From assembly GCA_964019165.1 (NCBI GenBank), contig OZ025273.1, positions 673,501-737,500 on the forward strand: a DNA stretch of 64,000 bases, read 5' to 3'. The DNA comes from Mastigias papua (lineage: Eukaryota; Cnidaria; Scyphozoa; Rhizostomeae; Mastigiidae). This document shows positions 1-37,900 of the stretch, piece after piece (the stretch's first letter is position 1; each line of letters begins with the position of its first letter). Below the pieces are notes generated by a model. That model was given only the letters and a program-made list of their open reading frames with translations, had not been told where the DNA came from and searched no databases. Made by a program: the position numbers and the translations under genes.

Positions 1-572
1 TACTGCTATAAAGAACTACCGTGAGTGATTTAATACTACTTATGGAGTTGTGTAATAGAAACATGATCTAATTTACCTGAGGTGAAATAAAAGCCATTGC
101 AAAATCGTGTTTTGAAGCACGTTATTGAACCTTAAACAACTTAAATGTTGACGGAAGGTAAAACTTAGTTTCAGGGAAAATATTGTATCTTCAGGCCAGT
201 ACCCTTGTATGTTGACATTATCTTGGCTAAAATCATTGGCTTGGAAATAGTTCACGGTACTATAGTATATTTGCCGCCCCCGTATCTGAGTCTCATTGAC
301 TATTTTCCGCATAATTCCGAACGTGTTGGAAAACGTAACAAGAAAAAAAGAGGGAAAGTCAATTTCTTTCCTATTTTGCTGTATGAAGTATGTTTCAGAA
401 GCGGGTCATACATCTGCCATTGGAATTGACCAATCAACTACTTCTAATCTAGTCACATGATACACAGGAATGAAGATACAAGTATGATGATTCTGAGGTA
501 CGGTTTAAATCGAAACTCCTGGTTCTTGTAGGATATAAAACTGCCTTCTATGGATCCCTTCAAGCGAAGAAG
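1..572. other. 5' flank of the NPDC1-like gene
   Basis: No coding exon is supported here. The only possible control element seen is a TATAAAA at 534-540, listed separately. The short open frames on both strands have no recognisable similarity. Confidence 0.4.
534..540 (+). promoter_or_regulatory. possible TATA box
   Basis: TATAAAA lies 33 bp before the ATG of the NPDC1-like gene. If used, transcription would start only about 8 nt before the ATG, which is very short, so this may be chance in AT-rich DNA. No other promoter signal was seen. Confidence 0.2.
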
Positions 573-14644
<14,072 letters not shown>

Positions 14645-16251
14645 AATAAGTGAACATTTGTATATTCAATTATTAAATTTATTATTTAATTAGGGGGCTC
14701 TTTTTTATATTTGTTTTTGTAAAGGAGCCTCGTGCAGATTCTGTGTCCTGATTGGATAGAGAAGCCTCCCTTATTGTGAAGTTGACTTCACTTTAAGGCT
14801 GACATTATAACGAGACAGGCTAGTCCATGACTTCAGTTCGTACACAGTCAGTTGTTTGGCTATCTTCAATATTGTTGTTTATCGTTCTGTATATTCAACA
14901 GTTCTTTCTCGTTGTATATCCGATCTGCTTTAAGACCGACCTCGTCCTATCAACATATTTTTTTATATAAGAGTATTTGAGTTGATTATCATTGATTTTT
15001 AAAATGATGGTAATCTCCGTGGGGTTCATTTCATATCATCAATGTGGCAACTTTTCAAATTCCTATTACTTGTTGGTATTGTTGTTGTTTCTTTTGTAAT
15101 TTCATACCCTTTCATTTATATAGAAAGTCCCGTCTTTTGGCTTCACTTTTTATTTTATGGAACTTTTTTTAATACAGATCCATTGCTTTCAACACTTGAA
15201 TGAACTCAATCACTTAATGGATTTGATAGGATTTAATGGATTCAATAGGATTTGATAGGATTCAGTGAATTGGATTCGGTGTGACTTACCTAATTCATAT
15301 TTATCTATACTTAGTTAATCCCATACCAAACTTCTCTTCCAAGTTTCATCTGGAAAGTTATCAATAGTTGTATATATATTCAGTTTTTGGATAACAACCT
15401 CAAATTCAGCAATTCGACAGAATGTCACTTTTGTGTCCCCGCGTTCACACTTATATTTTCTTTTTTATAGTTGACTTTTCCATCATTGTTTCTTGGAAAC
15501 ATATTTTACTTCCGTGATCAACTATAGCTGTTTGTTATTTAAATGGATTGTTGTATAGCTTCATTTGATTTCATGCTGTAGTAAAATACCTGGTATATAC
15601 TATGAAAAAGTTGTTGATTTCCTTCTTCAAACCTCTGCAATTTTATCATCAACAGTTGTTAGTCAAACCGGTTGCCATGCTCAACTTACCAACTGTTCTT
15701 CCGCACAGCTGGTGGAGATATTTTGTTGCGGAAATACCAGCTGGTGTAATATTTTGAAAGCCATTTCTAGGTCAGCTGCATTGTGTCCAAGTGTTAATGT
15801 TCCTGTCTGATGGGGTGAATAGGGTCTCTTGATCGCAGAGCCCAAGATAAGAAATGCTTGCTGATCCAGACTTTTGTAAGAGATTGGTGTGGTCTTTTCT
15901 TGGAATTACAGAATGGGCATGGCATTATTTGTAAATTTTGTAAATTTTATTGGAGGGCCCCTTGAAAAACAGCCTTTGCAGAATGGTCACCCTCCATAAA
16001 TATATGAAATGAAATGAAAAGACGCATGAAGCTACTTCTGTATGCCCCTGTTTACAACCCTGCAAAGTGAGTCAGATCAATTATTTTATTCCCTGTTTGA
16101 TGTTTCACTGACTTTGTGAATCTTTACAAACCAACCATGGTATATCCTTAAAACTCGTTATCTGCATTAACAAAACATTGCATAAACTCTTGCATAAACT
16201 TTTACTTGTTGAAAGCGAGGCTTCGTGTGGAAGAATGGAACTAAAATAAAT
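14645..16251. other. intergenic region between NPDC1-like gene and PMPCA
   Basis: The first part is the likely 3' UTR of the NPDC1-like gene. About 15180-15290 holds imperfect short repeats of GGATTTGATA. About 15950-16020 (CCCTCCATAAATATATGAAATGAAATG) resembles a LINE 3' end with a short GAAAT tail. No further gene is supported. Confidence 0.4.
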
Positions 16252-25465
<9,214 letters not shown>

Positions 25466-26985
25466 GAAAATTGTTATATATTTTCTTTCATTTGTGTTTT
25501 TTATTTGTAGGAGATGTTTAACATTTTAATTTACTTCCATCTGCTTAGCAGTTATTTGCATTTTATACTTTTTCCCGCGCAAACCAACCAAAAGCACAAC
25601 TTGAAATGAAACAAAACTAACTTTCAGGGGGCTTACTTATCAAAATTTTCTTATTTCAGCATAATTCACTTTCATAGCAACTTTTTTCCATTTCATGATA
25701 TCGGCCATAGATGTACATAAATTCTTTTTAGGCATGAATTGAAAAACCCTCCGATCATTACAATCATCCCACACAACTATGTTCTTTGTAAATTTGTTCA
25801 ATTAGCAATAATTATCACTTACTTATTATGTCCATTTACGGGAATTTGTGATAAAACACCACCGGCTGTTTTTCATTCGTAAGAACTATCACTTTGAGAC
25901 TGGCAATATTTTCAGTTATAGTGTGGTTTTTATTGAGCACCCATGCACTTTTAAAATGACAACATTTATGCTCAACAGGTAACTTTAGCCTTTGGTTTTT
26001 GATCAAAAACAAACAGTTTGAAAATGACTTTATACTTTTGCTCATATAGCAAGCCTATAGCCTTTGACTTTTGATAAAAATCAAGCAATTTGAAATTGAT
26101 TTGAAATTTTTGCTCAGATAGCAAGCCTATGTTGTTAGGTATCAGAATTGGTTTCATTCGATCACATTTTGTAATAGCAATATAATCATAGCGTAAAGAG
26201 CTTAAGCCAACAAAACAACTAAACGCGTGGTTTTGACAACAACAGCAACAAAGTCTAAAACAATAACAAGTCCAATTCATTTCCATAAGAATGGAACTGG
26301 CAAATCACTTCCAACAGCTTTTGGCTTTTGATGAAACTTCGAGAAGGGCACTTTTAGCTCACAAAGTAACGTTATAGCCTTTGGTTTTGATGATAATCAA
26401 ACCATTTGAGAATGATAATGTTTTTCAAAACAAAAATTTGCAATATACAGTAAGACAGGATAACATATAGTTCGAACTTTGCATTCATCATCAGTTTTTT
26501 TTGTGGTCAGTTCAGGTTATAGATCACTGCTGTATAAGCCTTCTTGGGTAATGAGATGGTCTAGACTTTTTGTCGCTGTATTTATAGCTTTAGTATCTTG
26601 GAACCAAGCCTTTTGTTTTACATAGACTTTATTAATCATTGATTTAATTGTAACATATTAACAACCTTAGAATACTAACTCCTTCTAAATAAATGCTCAG
26701 TACATCTATTCGCCATGAACTCTCTAATTCTCTTTACCAAACACAGTTCTTTCCAGCAGAAGTAAGGTTATTTTCCTCTACTTCTTACGATAATGCAATA
26801 ACTTCGCTATATATTCTAGAGCAGACCACTAAATGCCCTTAAGCTTTTGATCAACGTCCAACCATATCAGCATAATCCAATTCTGCTCACAAGAGTGAAA
26901 TCTTTTATCCACTATTTATGGACATTTTCTGACCACCGTCACTTCAGTACCTGACTTTTCACTGTTCACTCACATTCTCTGAACT
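25466..26985. other. PMPCA 3' flank with diverged satellite-like repeats
   Basis: No gene is seen. About 25970-26430 contains loosely repeated segments (TAGCCTTTGGTTTTTGAT, TTTTTGCTCAGATAGCAAGC, GCAAGCCTATAGCCTTTGAC) that share the GGCTATAGCC-type core with the satellite to the right, partly in the opposite orientation. They may be old, scattered relatives of the array. Confidence 0.45.
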
Positions 26986-26989
26986 TCAA

Positions 26990-29900
26990 TTTGATAGCTT
27001 TTTGGGCAGAATACCAAGGCTATAGCCTTACTTTTTGGCCAGTATTGCCATATTTTCATCACATTTTAATGTGCAATCAAAGTAAAAAAATTTCAGATTT
27101 GATCATTTTTAGGCAAAATACCAAGGCCTATAGCCTTACTTTTTGGCCAAAAATGACTCATTTTCATCACTTTTCAATCTGCAATCATCATCAGTCAATT
27201 TCAAATTTGGTCATTTTTCAGCACAATACCACAGCTATAGCCTTACTTTTTGGCTACAAATGGCTCATTTTCATCACTCTTCAATCTGCAATCAAAATCA
27301 ATCAATTTCAAATTTGGTCATTTTTAGGCAAAATACCACGGCTATAGCCTTACTTTTTGGCCAAAAATGGCTCATTTCATCACTTTTCAATCTGTAATGA
27401 AAGTCAATCAATTTCAAAATTGGTCATTTTTTAGCAGAATACCAAGGCTATAGCCTTACTTTTTGGCCAAAATTGGCTCGTTTTCATCACTTTTCAATCT
27501 GCAATCAAATTCTATGAATTCAAATTTTGGTCATTTTTGAGCACGATACCTAGGCTATAGCCTTACTTTTGGCCAAGAATGGCTCATTTTCATCACTTTT
27601 GAATCTGCAATCAGAATCAATCAATTTCAAATTTGGTCATTTTTGAACAAAATACCAAGGCTATAGCCTTACTTTTTGGCCAAAACTGGCTCATTTTCAT
27701 CACTTTTCAATCTGCGATCAAATTCTATGAATTCAAATTTTGGTCATTTTTGAGCAAAATACCAAGGCTATAGCCTTACTTTTTGGCCAAAAATGCCTCA
27801 TTTTCATCACTTTTCAATCTGCAATCCAAATCAATCAATTTCAGATTTGGTCATTTTTAGGCAAAATACCTAGGTTATAGCCTTACGTTTTGGCCAAAAA
27901 TGGCTCGTTTTCATCACTTTTCAATATGCAATCAAAATCAATCAATTTCAGATTTGGTCATTTTTAGGCAGAATATCAAGGTTATAGCCTTACGTCTTGG
28001 CCAAACATGGCTCATTTTCATCACTTTTCGATCTGCAATCAAAATCAATCACTTTCAAATTTTGGTCATTTTTAGGCAAAATACCAAGGCTATAGCCTTA
28101 TTTTTTGGCCAAAAATGGCTCATTTTCATCACTTTTCAATCTGCAATCAAAATCAATCACTTTCAAATTTTGGTCATTTTTAGGCAAAATACCAAGGCTA
28201 TAGCCTTATTTTTTGGCCAAAAATGGCTCATTTTCATCACTTTTCAATCTGCAATCAAATTCTATGAATTCAAATTTTGGTCATTTTTGAGCACGATACC
28301 TAGGCTATAGCCTTACTTTTGGCCAAAAATGGCTCATTTTCATCACTTTTGAATCTGCAATCAAAATCAATCAATTTCAAATTTGGTCATTTTTGAACAA
28401 AATACCAATGCTATAGCCTTACTTTTTGGCCAAAAATGGCTCATTTTCATCACTTTTCAATCTGCGATCAAATGCTATGAATTCAGATTTTGGTCATTTT
28501 TGAGCAAAATGCCAAGGCTATAGCCTTACTTTTTGGCCAAAAATGGCTCATTTTCATCACTTTTCGATCTGCAATCAAAGTCAATCAATTTCAAATTTTG
28601 TCATTTTTGAACAAAATACCAAGACTATAGCCTTACTTTTTGGCTAAAAATGGCTCATTTTCATCACTCTTCAATCTGCAATCAAAGTCAATCATTTTCA
28701 GATTTGGTCATTTTTGAACAAAATACCAAGACTATAGCCTTACTTTTTGGCCAAAAATGGCTCATTTTCATCACTTTTCAATCTGCAATCAAAATCAATC
28801 AATTTCAAATTTGGTCAGTTTTAGGCAAAAAACCAAGGCTATAGCCTTACTTTTTGGCCAAAACATGCCTCATTTTCATCACTTCTCAATCTGCAATCCA
28901 AATCAATCAATGTCAGATTTGGTCAGTTTTAGGCAAAATACCAAGGTTATAGCCTTACTTTTTGGCCAAAATGGCTCGTTTTCATCACTTTTCAATATGC
29001 AATCAAAATCAATCAATTTCAGATTTGGTCATTTTTAGGCAAAATACCAAGGTTATAGCCTTACGTCTTGGCCAAAAATGGCTCATTTTCATCACTTTTC
29101 AATCTGCAATCAAATTCTATGAATTCAAATTTTGGTCATTTTTGAGCAAAATACCAAGACTATAGCCTTACTTTTTGGCTAAAAATGGCTCATTTTCATC
29201 ACTCTTCAATCTGCAATCAAAGTCAATCATTTTCAGATTTGGTCATTTTTGAACAAAATACCAAGACTATAGCCTTACTTTTTGGCCAAAAATGCCTCAT
29301 TTTCATCACTTTTCAATCTACAATCAAAATCAATCAATTTCAAATTTTGTCATTTTTGAACAAAATACCAAGACTATAGCCTTACTTTTTGGCTAAAAAT
29401 GGCTCATTTTCATCACTCTTCAATCTGCAATCAAAGTCAATCATTTTCAGATTTGGTCATTTTTGAACAAAATACCAAGACTATAGCCTTACTTTTTGGC
29501 CAAAAATGCCTCATTTTCATCACTTTTCAATCTACAATCAAAATCAATCAATTTCAAATTTTGTCATTTTTGAACAAAATACCAAGACTATAGCCTTACT
29601 TTTTGGCTAAAAATGCCTCATTTTCATCACTCTTCAATCTGCAATCAAAGTCAATCATTTTCAGATTTGGTCATTTTTGAACAAAATACCAAGACTATAG
29701 CCTTACTTTTTGGCCAAAAATGCCTCATTTTCATCACTTTTCAATCTGCAATCAAAATCAATCAATTTCAAATTTTGTCATGTTTGAACAAAATACCAAG
29801 ACTATAGCCTTACTTTTTGGCCAAAAATGGCTCATTTTCATCACTCTTCAATCTGCAATCAAAGTCAATCATTTTCAGATTTGGTCATTTTTGAACAAAA

Positions 29901-30090
29901 TACCAAGACTATAGCCTTACTTTTTGGCCAAAAATGGCTTATTTTCATCACTTTTCAATATGCAATCAAAATCAATCAATTTCAGATTTGGTCAATTTTA
30001 GGCAAAATACCAAGGTTATAGCCTTACTTTTTGGCCAAAAATGGCTCATTTTCATCACGTTTCAATATGCAATCAAATTCTGTGAGGTTG
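26990..30090. repeat. 107-bp satellite array, about 28-29 units
   Basis: The unit is 107 bp. Each unit has ACCAAGGCTATAGCCTTACT with the perfect 14-bp palindrome AAGGCTATAGCCTT, then TTTTTGGCCAAAAATGGCTC, TTTTCATCACTTTTCAATCT and a variable A/T-rich end. The core recurs from about 27013 to 30009. Between about 29160 and 29820 adjacent units alternate in two types, giving near-identical 214-bp dimers. Open frames of about 64 codons recur only because the period is not a multiple of three. No coding role is supported. The array lies between the 3' ends of PMPCA and SMG7. Confidence 0.96.
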
Positions 30091-31922
30091 AATTTTCGTC
30101 AATTTTCGGTTGACTTCGGTTATTGCAATTGTATAGAAAGCATGGTCGTGATCTTTAGGATTTTCGAGTACGAAGTAGTGGTATTAAGAGGCATGGTTTA
30201 TGGAGTTAATGAGAGGAATTACAAATCGTTTGGAAAGAAGTAACTTTGTACTGATAAATATGAAATCAAATTACGTTACTAATTTATAGTAAACAATATT
30301 GAAATTTTACAATCAAATTGAAAATCTACGAGTCAATGTAACTTATTGCACGTTTAATCGTAAGTATATTGTGGCACAAGTGAGGCATGTTGCAAACTCC
30401 GGCGAGAAAAACAAGTAAATTTCGACTTGCCGCCTTTTCAAATTGTGTAGGAATATCATTGAGAAATAAGAAGACCCTACAGCCTTTACAATTTTTAAGG
30501 CCACATGCTAAAGATCATAACTTGAAAAGTCTTAAATTTCAGAAGTTGGCCTTGTTGCAGCGAAGATTAGCTCGAATTTTTCACATGTCTAAATAACAAA
30601 ATCCTAAAACGAAGAGTGAAATTTCCAGAATTTACGTGATTCTATAGGACTAAAGGAAATTCAAGAGATAATAAGTGGATTGAAAACGCTATGAAACAAA
30701 GATATTACTACGATAAGCAAAGCAAAGTGCGGACCGGCGCAGATGCAATGTAAGCATAGGATCAACATAGCAAGACACGAAAATGCGGAACGTTAACTGG
30801 GGGAATGGGAAAAACATAACTGAATCGCGGAAGACTGTCTATGAGCTAATGATATAAATCCGTGTAGCGTAGGATTCACTTTAATACGTGCAAATACCAC
30901 AACCTAGATGCGATTCCATATTAAAACTTCTACTGTATTTATACTAACAAATAATACAACAACTGATATTGAAACGATTCACAATCAAATGAATTAGTCC
31001 TCTCAGCTCAGTTATCACGTGTTCTATGAAATAATAGATTTAACGAGAAATTCATACTGGAAACAATGTGACATGTGACATGTGACATGTGACATGTGAC
31101 ATGTGACATGTGACTTAAATACCCATGCCTGCTATAAAATTTATTGAAAAGTGCTTGCCTAGGCACAACACTGAACCTGTACCAGTCACATGTAACAAAT
31201 GACCATCTAGAGAGCTTTAATGGAACCAACAAAACCGTCATCAAAGCTTATGATGATCAAATCATTTTGCTGGGACGATTTCGTACGATTAGTGCCCATA
31301 AATAATCTTCAACTTAAAAATCAAACTATCAACTGAATTAATCGAATAACCTCATAGGATGAATTCTACTGGTACGCATACTGTCTTACAAGATATCTTA
31401 TCCCAGCGTATATCTTAAAGTCCTTTCTGTATAAATAAGTTGACGAGAGCTACCCTCTACTCCAACGAGGATGAAATGCCCTACATAAACAACAAGGTTT
31501 TGTTTACCTTGTAAACAATTAATAGTGCAATACAGCCAAGAAACTCTGTAAACGACACTCAGATCTAAGTAATACTTTCCAACGTGCAATCCTTATGCAA
31601 CAACCTACAACTGCGAATCCGACATAAACCAGAATGCTACTTTGATCATATTTCAATAGGCCAACATGGCCTTCAAGAATCCAGATAAACCATATTGAAA
31701 TCTTTCAGCATCATGAAATTTCAGATTTGAAGATTCACCCATCCGTACTAAACTGGACGTTCACATCACATCATTCATGAAAGAGAAACGAAATGATTAT
31801 CCAAATAATCAAATCTCACCGGCTCAAATTCTACGCTGAACTTCATTTGATAATCGGCAAAGAGTGGTGCCATGACCTTATCGACTGAAGCACGTATCCA
31901 CACCATGTACGGCTCCTTCAAT
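30091..31922. other. intergenic, SMG7 3' side
   Basis: No gene is supported. A plus-strand frame at 30387-30596 is basic and unrecognised. About 31069-31113 holds seven tandem copies of ATGTGAC. A minus-strand AATAAA (31140-31145) is one possible poly(A) signal for SMG7, about 780 bp past its stop. Confidence 0.4.
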
Positions 31923-34900
31923 TTACCTTTGGTCTTGCATTGGCCGTTGGCTCTTTTTCTGATCACTCAACAGTTGTTCCAAAGGAGATATTGCACCATG
32001 ACCAAAACCAAAGTTTGAACTCCAAATTGACTAAAACAGTACAAAATAGAACCTTTTACTTAATAAAAACAGTTGAATTAGATGTCTTCCCATTTGAAGA
32101 TAATTAGTGTGTAAAAGGATAATATGATTTAATTTTAATTAATCTTTACATTTCTATGACGAAAGTCATACATGACATAATGAAAGCATACTGAAACTTA
32201 TTACTGTGACGAAACTCACTTGGCTACCCTGACTGACAGCTCTTGCCAAATTCGGTGATCCTGGAGGCGTGGCATTCATCGCATGAAGGCCCTGACTATT
32301 CTGGAACTGTGACTTTGGAGTTTGACCTATGGCCCCAAAGACTGCACCATTTGGAACAACTGACGGAGCAAAGGCACCTGGAAAGGCACCACGGTGTGTG
32401 CCTTGTGGAACATGGATGGGAACATGATGCATAGGTCCAACAAATGGAAATGGGTGTTGTCCCATGGGTATTTGGGGCGCACTTGTGCCAAAAACTGAAG
32501 CACTAATGCCATTCTGATTCACTGGTGAGTCCATTCTCCCTTGCATAGGCATTCTGCTGGTGTGCTGGTTGTAAAAACTAGGTGGAGGTAAGAGTGGCTG
32601 CTTTACTGGCAACCTACTACCAATCTGTTGTTGAGATGGATGGTTTGGGACTTGAGTGGCCATTGGTGATATTGCATGTGGTCGCTTTGGCAGGCTCTGC
32701 CGTGAATGAGAGTTTGATGTTGTTGTTGCTGAAGATGGAAAAACACCGATATTCACCGTCTTCGTAGCTTTTGGGAATATATCAATAGACTCATGGTTGG
32801 GGCTAGGTGATGCATTAGTTCCATGAGACAACGATAGCTTTTCAAACAGTTCCGGATAACTCTGATCTTCTGCTGGTGATTCTGTCAAAACAATTAAATT
32901 TTGTTGATAACATAAATCTGATGAAACAGCACAGAAGTTTAGTCATACATAAGCCTTTTGTACCACTAAAATAATACAAAATTTTCAATAATTCGAGGCA
33001 ATCACAGCAGGAAATGACACATGGTACTCTAACCCCCACTGCATTTGGCTATGTGTACCCTGATATGTACTCTAATTTAAAGCAAGGCGCAGACTAGAGC
33101 AGTTTGCTGAGCAAAATGCCACGAATGACACTTTGCTTAAGCAAAACACTCCTGTGTACGATGGCCAATTTGAGAGAATCCAGTCATTTGTGGCAGAATG
33201 TCAAACATGTTTGATAATTTTCTTCACTCATGGCACTTTGGTTCCGTGTGCGGCGAACAGAAGCATTTTGCTTTCAACTTTACATATCAGCACATGCGCA
33301 ACCAACAGGCACCAAAGTCACGTTAAGAGCTACCAGTATTGCCAAGAATGTTTGAAGAATATAAGGGGGCTTGTGTAAACAGTTAAAATTTCATACACAA
33401 TATAATGAGCTTTAATCATTTGCCGAAAACAAATATGCATATACAAATGTATAAATGATACAAATCTTATGGCCCGTGTGCCAACAAAAAGCATCAAAGA
33501 TCCGCTTAACTGTTTCTTGTCAAAGATTTTCAGACTATGTCAGCACTAGCTCCAACCTAATCAACCTTGGATGAATATAAAGAAAGAGAAGGAAGATATT
33601 TGATAAACAAAGGTTCATTGGTATTCATAAGTGAAGCTACTGAAAGAAAACAAACCTTTTGTTGGCGACCTGTTAAATGGAACACTCCAAGTGGAATCAA
33701 ACAATGAATAGGATGCGACTGGACCAGATACTGTCGGCACTTCTTTTATTCCTTGTTCTTCGGAATCCGTTCTGAATAATGACCTGAAACCAAAAGATTC
33801 AGTGACAAAACTGAGGTCAAGAAACGCATAGCCTGCATGCAGCCTCGACTGGTTTCCGTTAAAGCAGATTAGTTGAGTTGAAAACAAATTGATTTTTAAT
33901 TCAACACAAATAATCTGTTTTAACTGAAACCATTCGAGTCTGGACACAGGCTACAAACGTAGTGCAAATGTTCCATGTCACATCTAAATAGGTGATTCAT
34001 TGCAGCACAGTAAATTTCGGATGGAATGCAAACAAAGGAAACAGGGAAGACAGAGATTTGTAGAGACAAGAAGTCGTATTATGCACTGTGAGGGAAACAG
34101 AAATGGAATACCTTGTCTCTCTAAATGGGGATCTGCTTCTTGTAGAATGACCTTTCTGTAAAAAGATAAATGAACCTCACTATCAGGCTTCACGCTTTTA
34201 AGATGTCAATTAAAATTATCTGAATAAAAATGAATTAAATACAAAAACTATTTGAGTACACCTAGCATAATACCTTTAATGGCAAAAGATTTATCACTAG
34301 AATTTCAGTAGGGTAATTTTCCTGCGTGTTTTCCAAATGGTACATGATACCAACAAGATGTTACAACATTGACCAATCTCTATATCGCATTGTGTTACAA
34401 CAAGCACAAAAATGCAGGCATTATAGAAAAAAAGCTGTAAATACTCACAGTGTGAAGATTGGGAAGTGTATCGAAAAGCTTTCTAAAAGCCAAATCGAAT
34501 TCTTCTTCACTCACTTTGGAATCATCTTGTGCCTCTTTTTCATCACCAGCTGCTTCTTGCTGGTGCATAAGAAATAAAAAGGAGGTAACAAATATACCAA
34601 AACTCATATGAATTTGCGGAAAAAATATTTCATAATAAAAAGTAGGACATTTTACAGAAATTAAATCAGTAAACAAACAATTTATAAATCTGAAGTTTTC
34701 AAAATCGTCTACGTATACAAGAGAGATAGGGAGAAATCATGGACTTACAAATAAAGGAAAGAAAATACAATAAGTATACCGGCAAATAAATGAATCTTGC
34801 AATTCCACCACTTTCACCTTTTGCTACATATCTAAAATATAGAAATGATTAAATTACCTCCTTTAACAGATTCGAATATCAACAAGTCAAGAAATATTTT

Positions 34901-37900
34901 CATTTATAAAAATTTCTAACTAATCATATTATACTTCCCAATAACTACAATACTAATTAATGGTCTTTCTGGAAAGTAAATATATAAAGACAAATGGGGG
35001 AACTGCCACTAAATAAAGTGATGATGACAGATTTAAGATAATCTCCTTCTTTTTTTGGCTTATTCTTTGTTACTAGTCCATCTCTGTTTCGTTGAAATAT
35101 ATTTCCATATTCTATTGATTTAAAGGAGGCGTTGTAATAAATCATCCTATTTGCTTTGATGGTCGATTTAATAATCACTGTGGCTCTTGTGTTTGCTTTT
35201 CCAAGCAAATTTTTCCAAATTAGCTATACTGCATAATTTTAATTAATTCAATTCTATAGACAACAACCATAATTAAAAATATTGGTTTGATCGGGCAGTT
35301 TCAAGGAATCTTCATGCCACTATCATCCCATGTTCATGGTTACAGATATTCATTTCGTTGTTAACATGCAGAGACATGACGGAAATTCTAAAAGACAATG
35401 TGAACTGTGGAACATTAGCTTTTAAAAAGTTAAAACTGGGCGTGTCTTTCACTCACTTCATCGCACACTCTTGCTGGCAAATCCAATTGATAAACGAGAT
35501 AATGCGATACGCACGGAGCGAGGTTACATTTGTCTCGTTTTCACCACTATATTTGAAGTCCAGTCGTCTGTGAATATATGAGAGAGTAAAGGTTTGTGCA
35601 CATATTCGGCTTTACATGAAAGGCAAAATGGATTGATAAGGAAAATAAATTTGAAATCACGTAACCAGAAAGTCAGGTTTAAAGATTGAAGCGATGAAAA
35701 AGAATGGAAAACTAATCATGAACGATTAATATGATAAATGAAACAAAAGCGAAATGAAATCAAGAGAAATTATAAGAAATTTAATAACCTATGAATTCTC
35801 CTGAGTGGAAAGAAGCCACGAACTTCAATATCTTCCGGCAACGGAAGAGCTGTAAATGAGAGGTCATAAAATTAAATACCAAAAAATAGAAACTGTATCT
35901 CGAAAAGTAAGGAACATCAACAAGATAGAAAAATTCTTGGATAAGAAGCTTGCATGACAAAATCACAGTCGGAAACGGTCGAGTGTTCAAGTCACATTAA
36001 TCATGCCCACATCATGTAAGGAACTGGCCCAATTGGCCAGTCAGTTGATCAATCAGTTGATCAATCAGTTGATCAATCAGTCGATGAATCAGTTCATCAG
36101 TCAGTCGATCAATCAGTCGATCAACAATCAAGCGATTGATTCACTCACAATAATTCAACGGGTCAGTTAGTAGGCCATGAACCAACATTTCAGACCGAAG
36201 TCTGAAACTACAACTTCAAATTATAACAATGTATAGTAAGCATCTGAAGGTAGAAGAACAGAAACAAGATTCTTACCAGTCGCTGATGTAATGGCACCAG
36301 CATATTTGAAAAGTTTGTTCCCAAGAGAAGCAAGGCCCTTGTACAACCTTCAAATAAAATTTCTTCTACATTAACATAACTATCATTATTCAAATAAAAT
36401 ATGTATGGAAACCCTCATGATTTGAAGTGAGACGTGGCATTGAATCACAAACTGTTGAGCATAGAAACAAAAAATTTAAAATGGAAGAGAATCGATATGC
36501 TACCAAAATGACTGGGTCATTTGATAGAAAACTCAATATTAATTGAGAAATACATACAACGACAAATACAATAGACGCAAGTTAAATAAAAAAGAAGCTT
36601 GGCAAACGAATAGAACGGATGGGAAAATATCTGAAGAGATGGAAAATAAAATGTAGATAACAATTTGCTGTTGATATTGAAGTATCAACAGAGTTTAGTA
36701 CCAAGTTCGTTGGAAGCATTGTGAGAAGAGACAAAATGCAAAGTCTAAAATAAAACAAAAACAAAGAAATAAATAAAATAATGTAAAACTTACGCCTGAT
36801 TTCGACTGAAGGAATTTTCCAATAAAACTGAGGACCCTGAGCATAATATCCAATCAGATAAAATTTTGATACTAGGTAAAAATTTATTATCATCATCATC
36901 TTCATCTGTATTCTGGCGCTTCTGAGCCAAAACAACCATTTGATGATACAAGCATGCTGTGAATTTCACAGCTAAATTCCAGACTTTAACCTCATCTTCA
37001 GCAATACATTCCTCATTTTCATTTTCCTCTTTTGGTTTGTTTTTGTATGATGTAAAAATAGTAATCAACGTCATACTCAACAGCTGATCATTCGTAAACT
37101 CATCACTGAAAGTCTGCAAGAAGTAAAGTGAAAACAAACATTGTTTACAGTTTCATTGAAATTTGGAGACAATTAAATCAACTTTTGCTACAGCTGAGCT
37201 TCAAATTCAATTACATCAGGAAATTACCTCGAAATCGGCAACAATTCTTTCATGAAGTGAGTCAAGCTTGTCAATATCTGTAAGAGGAGCATTAAACATA
37301 GATTTGATAGAAAATAAGTACAATAATGAATAAAATCTCAAAAAAGAAAAATAACATCATAAAATTATGTACATTGATTAATTCAAACCCATCAAATCAG
37401 TGTATTGAAAACACTATCATGTTTGTAATTGAATTAAATCAAGAAACTTACTTGACATCAAATATATGGAGCCATGAAATTGCAAAAAGAGGCTTATAAA
37501 GTCATCAAGTTTGCAACATTTTGTTTTCAGAAGAATTCTACAAGATAAGCGAAATTGAATGATATATAATACAATACACAGAAAAGAGTCCAATAGTACT
37601 ACTTGAAGGGAGAGCCTAGACAGTCTGAACATGATTTCTGATTGACTGTTTAACAGCTTGGATTCCAAACGAAGAGAAATTCAAAGGTCTTCAAAATAAA
37701 GATATGAATAACATATGAATAATATATCAAATAAACAATTAAATTAAATAATATGAAACAATAAATTATGATGATGGTCGCCCAACTATATGAATAAAAG
37801 TGCAAAAGTTTATCTTCTAGTTGTATAGTATTAAAGCTAATAAAAATACACAGCTTTGACTCTTTATACCATCTTCCATATAGACAGAAAATATTGATGT

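Noticed and set aside
26991..30243. Repeated open frames of about 64-136 codons (MAHFHHFSICNQ... type)
   Set aside because: They come from the 107-bp satellite. The period is not a multiple of three, so the frame moves between units and ends at stops.
30387..30596. Basic 69-codon plus-strand frame (LQTPARKTSKF...)
   Set aside because: No splice partners, no family likeness, and short frames of this size occur by chance.
31775..31966. Minus-strand frame around the end of SMG7
   Set aside because: It overlaps the last SMG7 exon in another frame; the SMG7 frame gives the family-specific SIWSS...PLEQLL ending.
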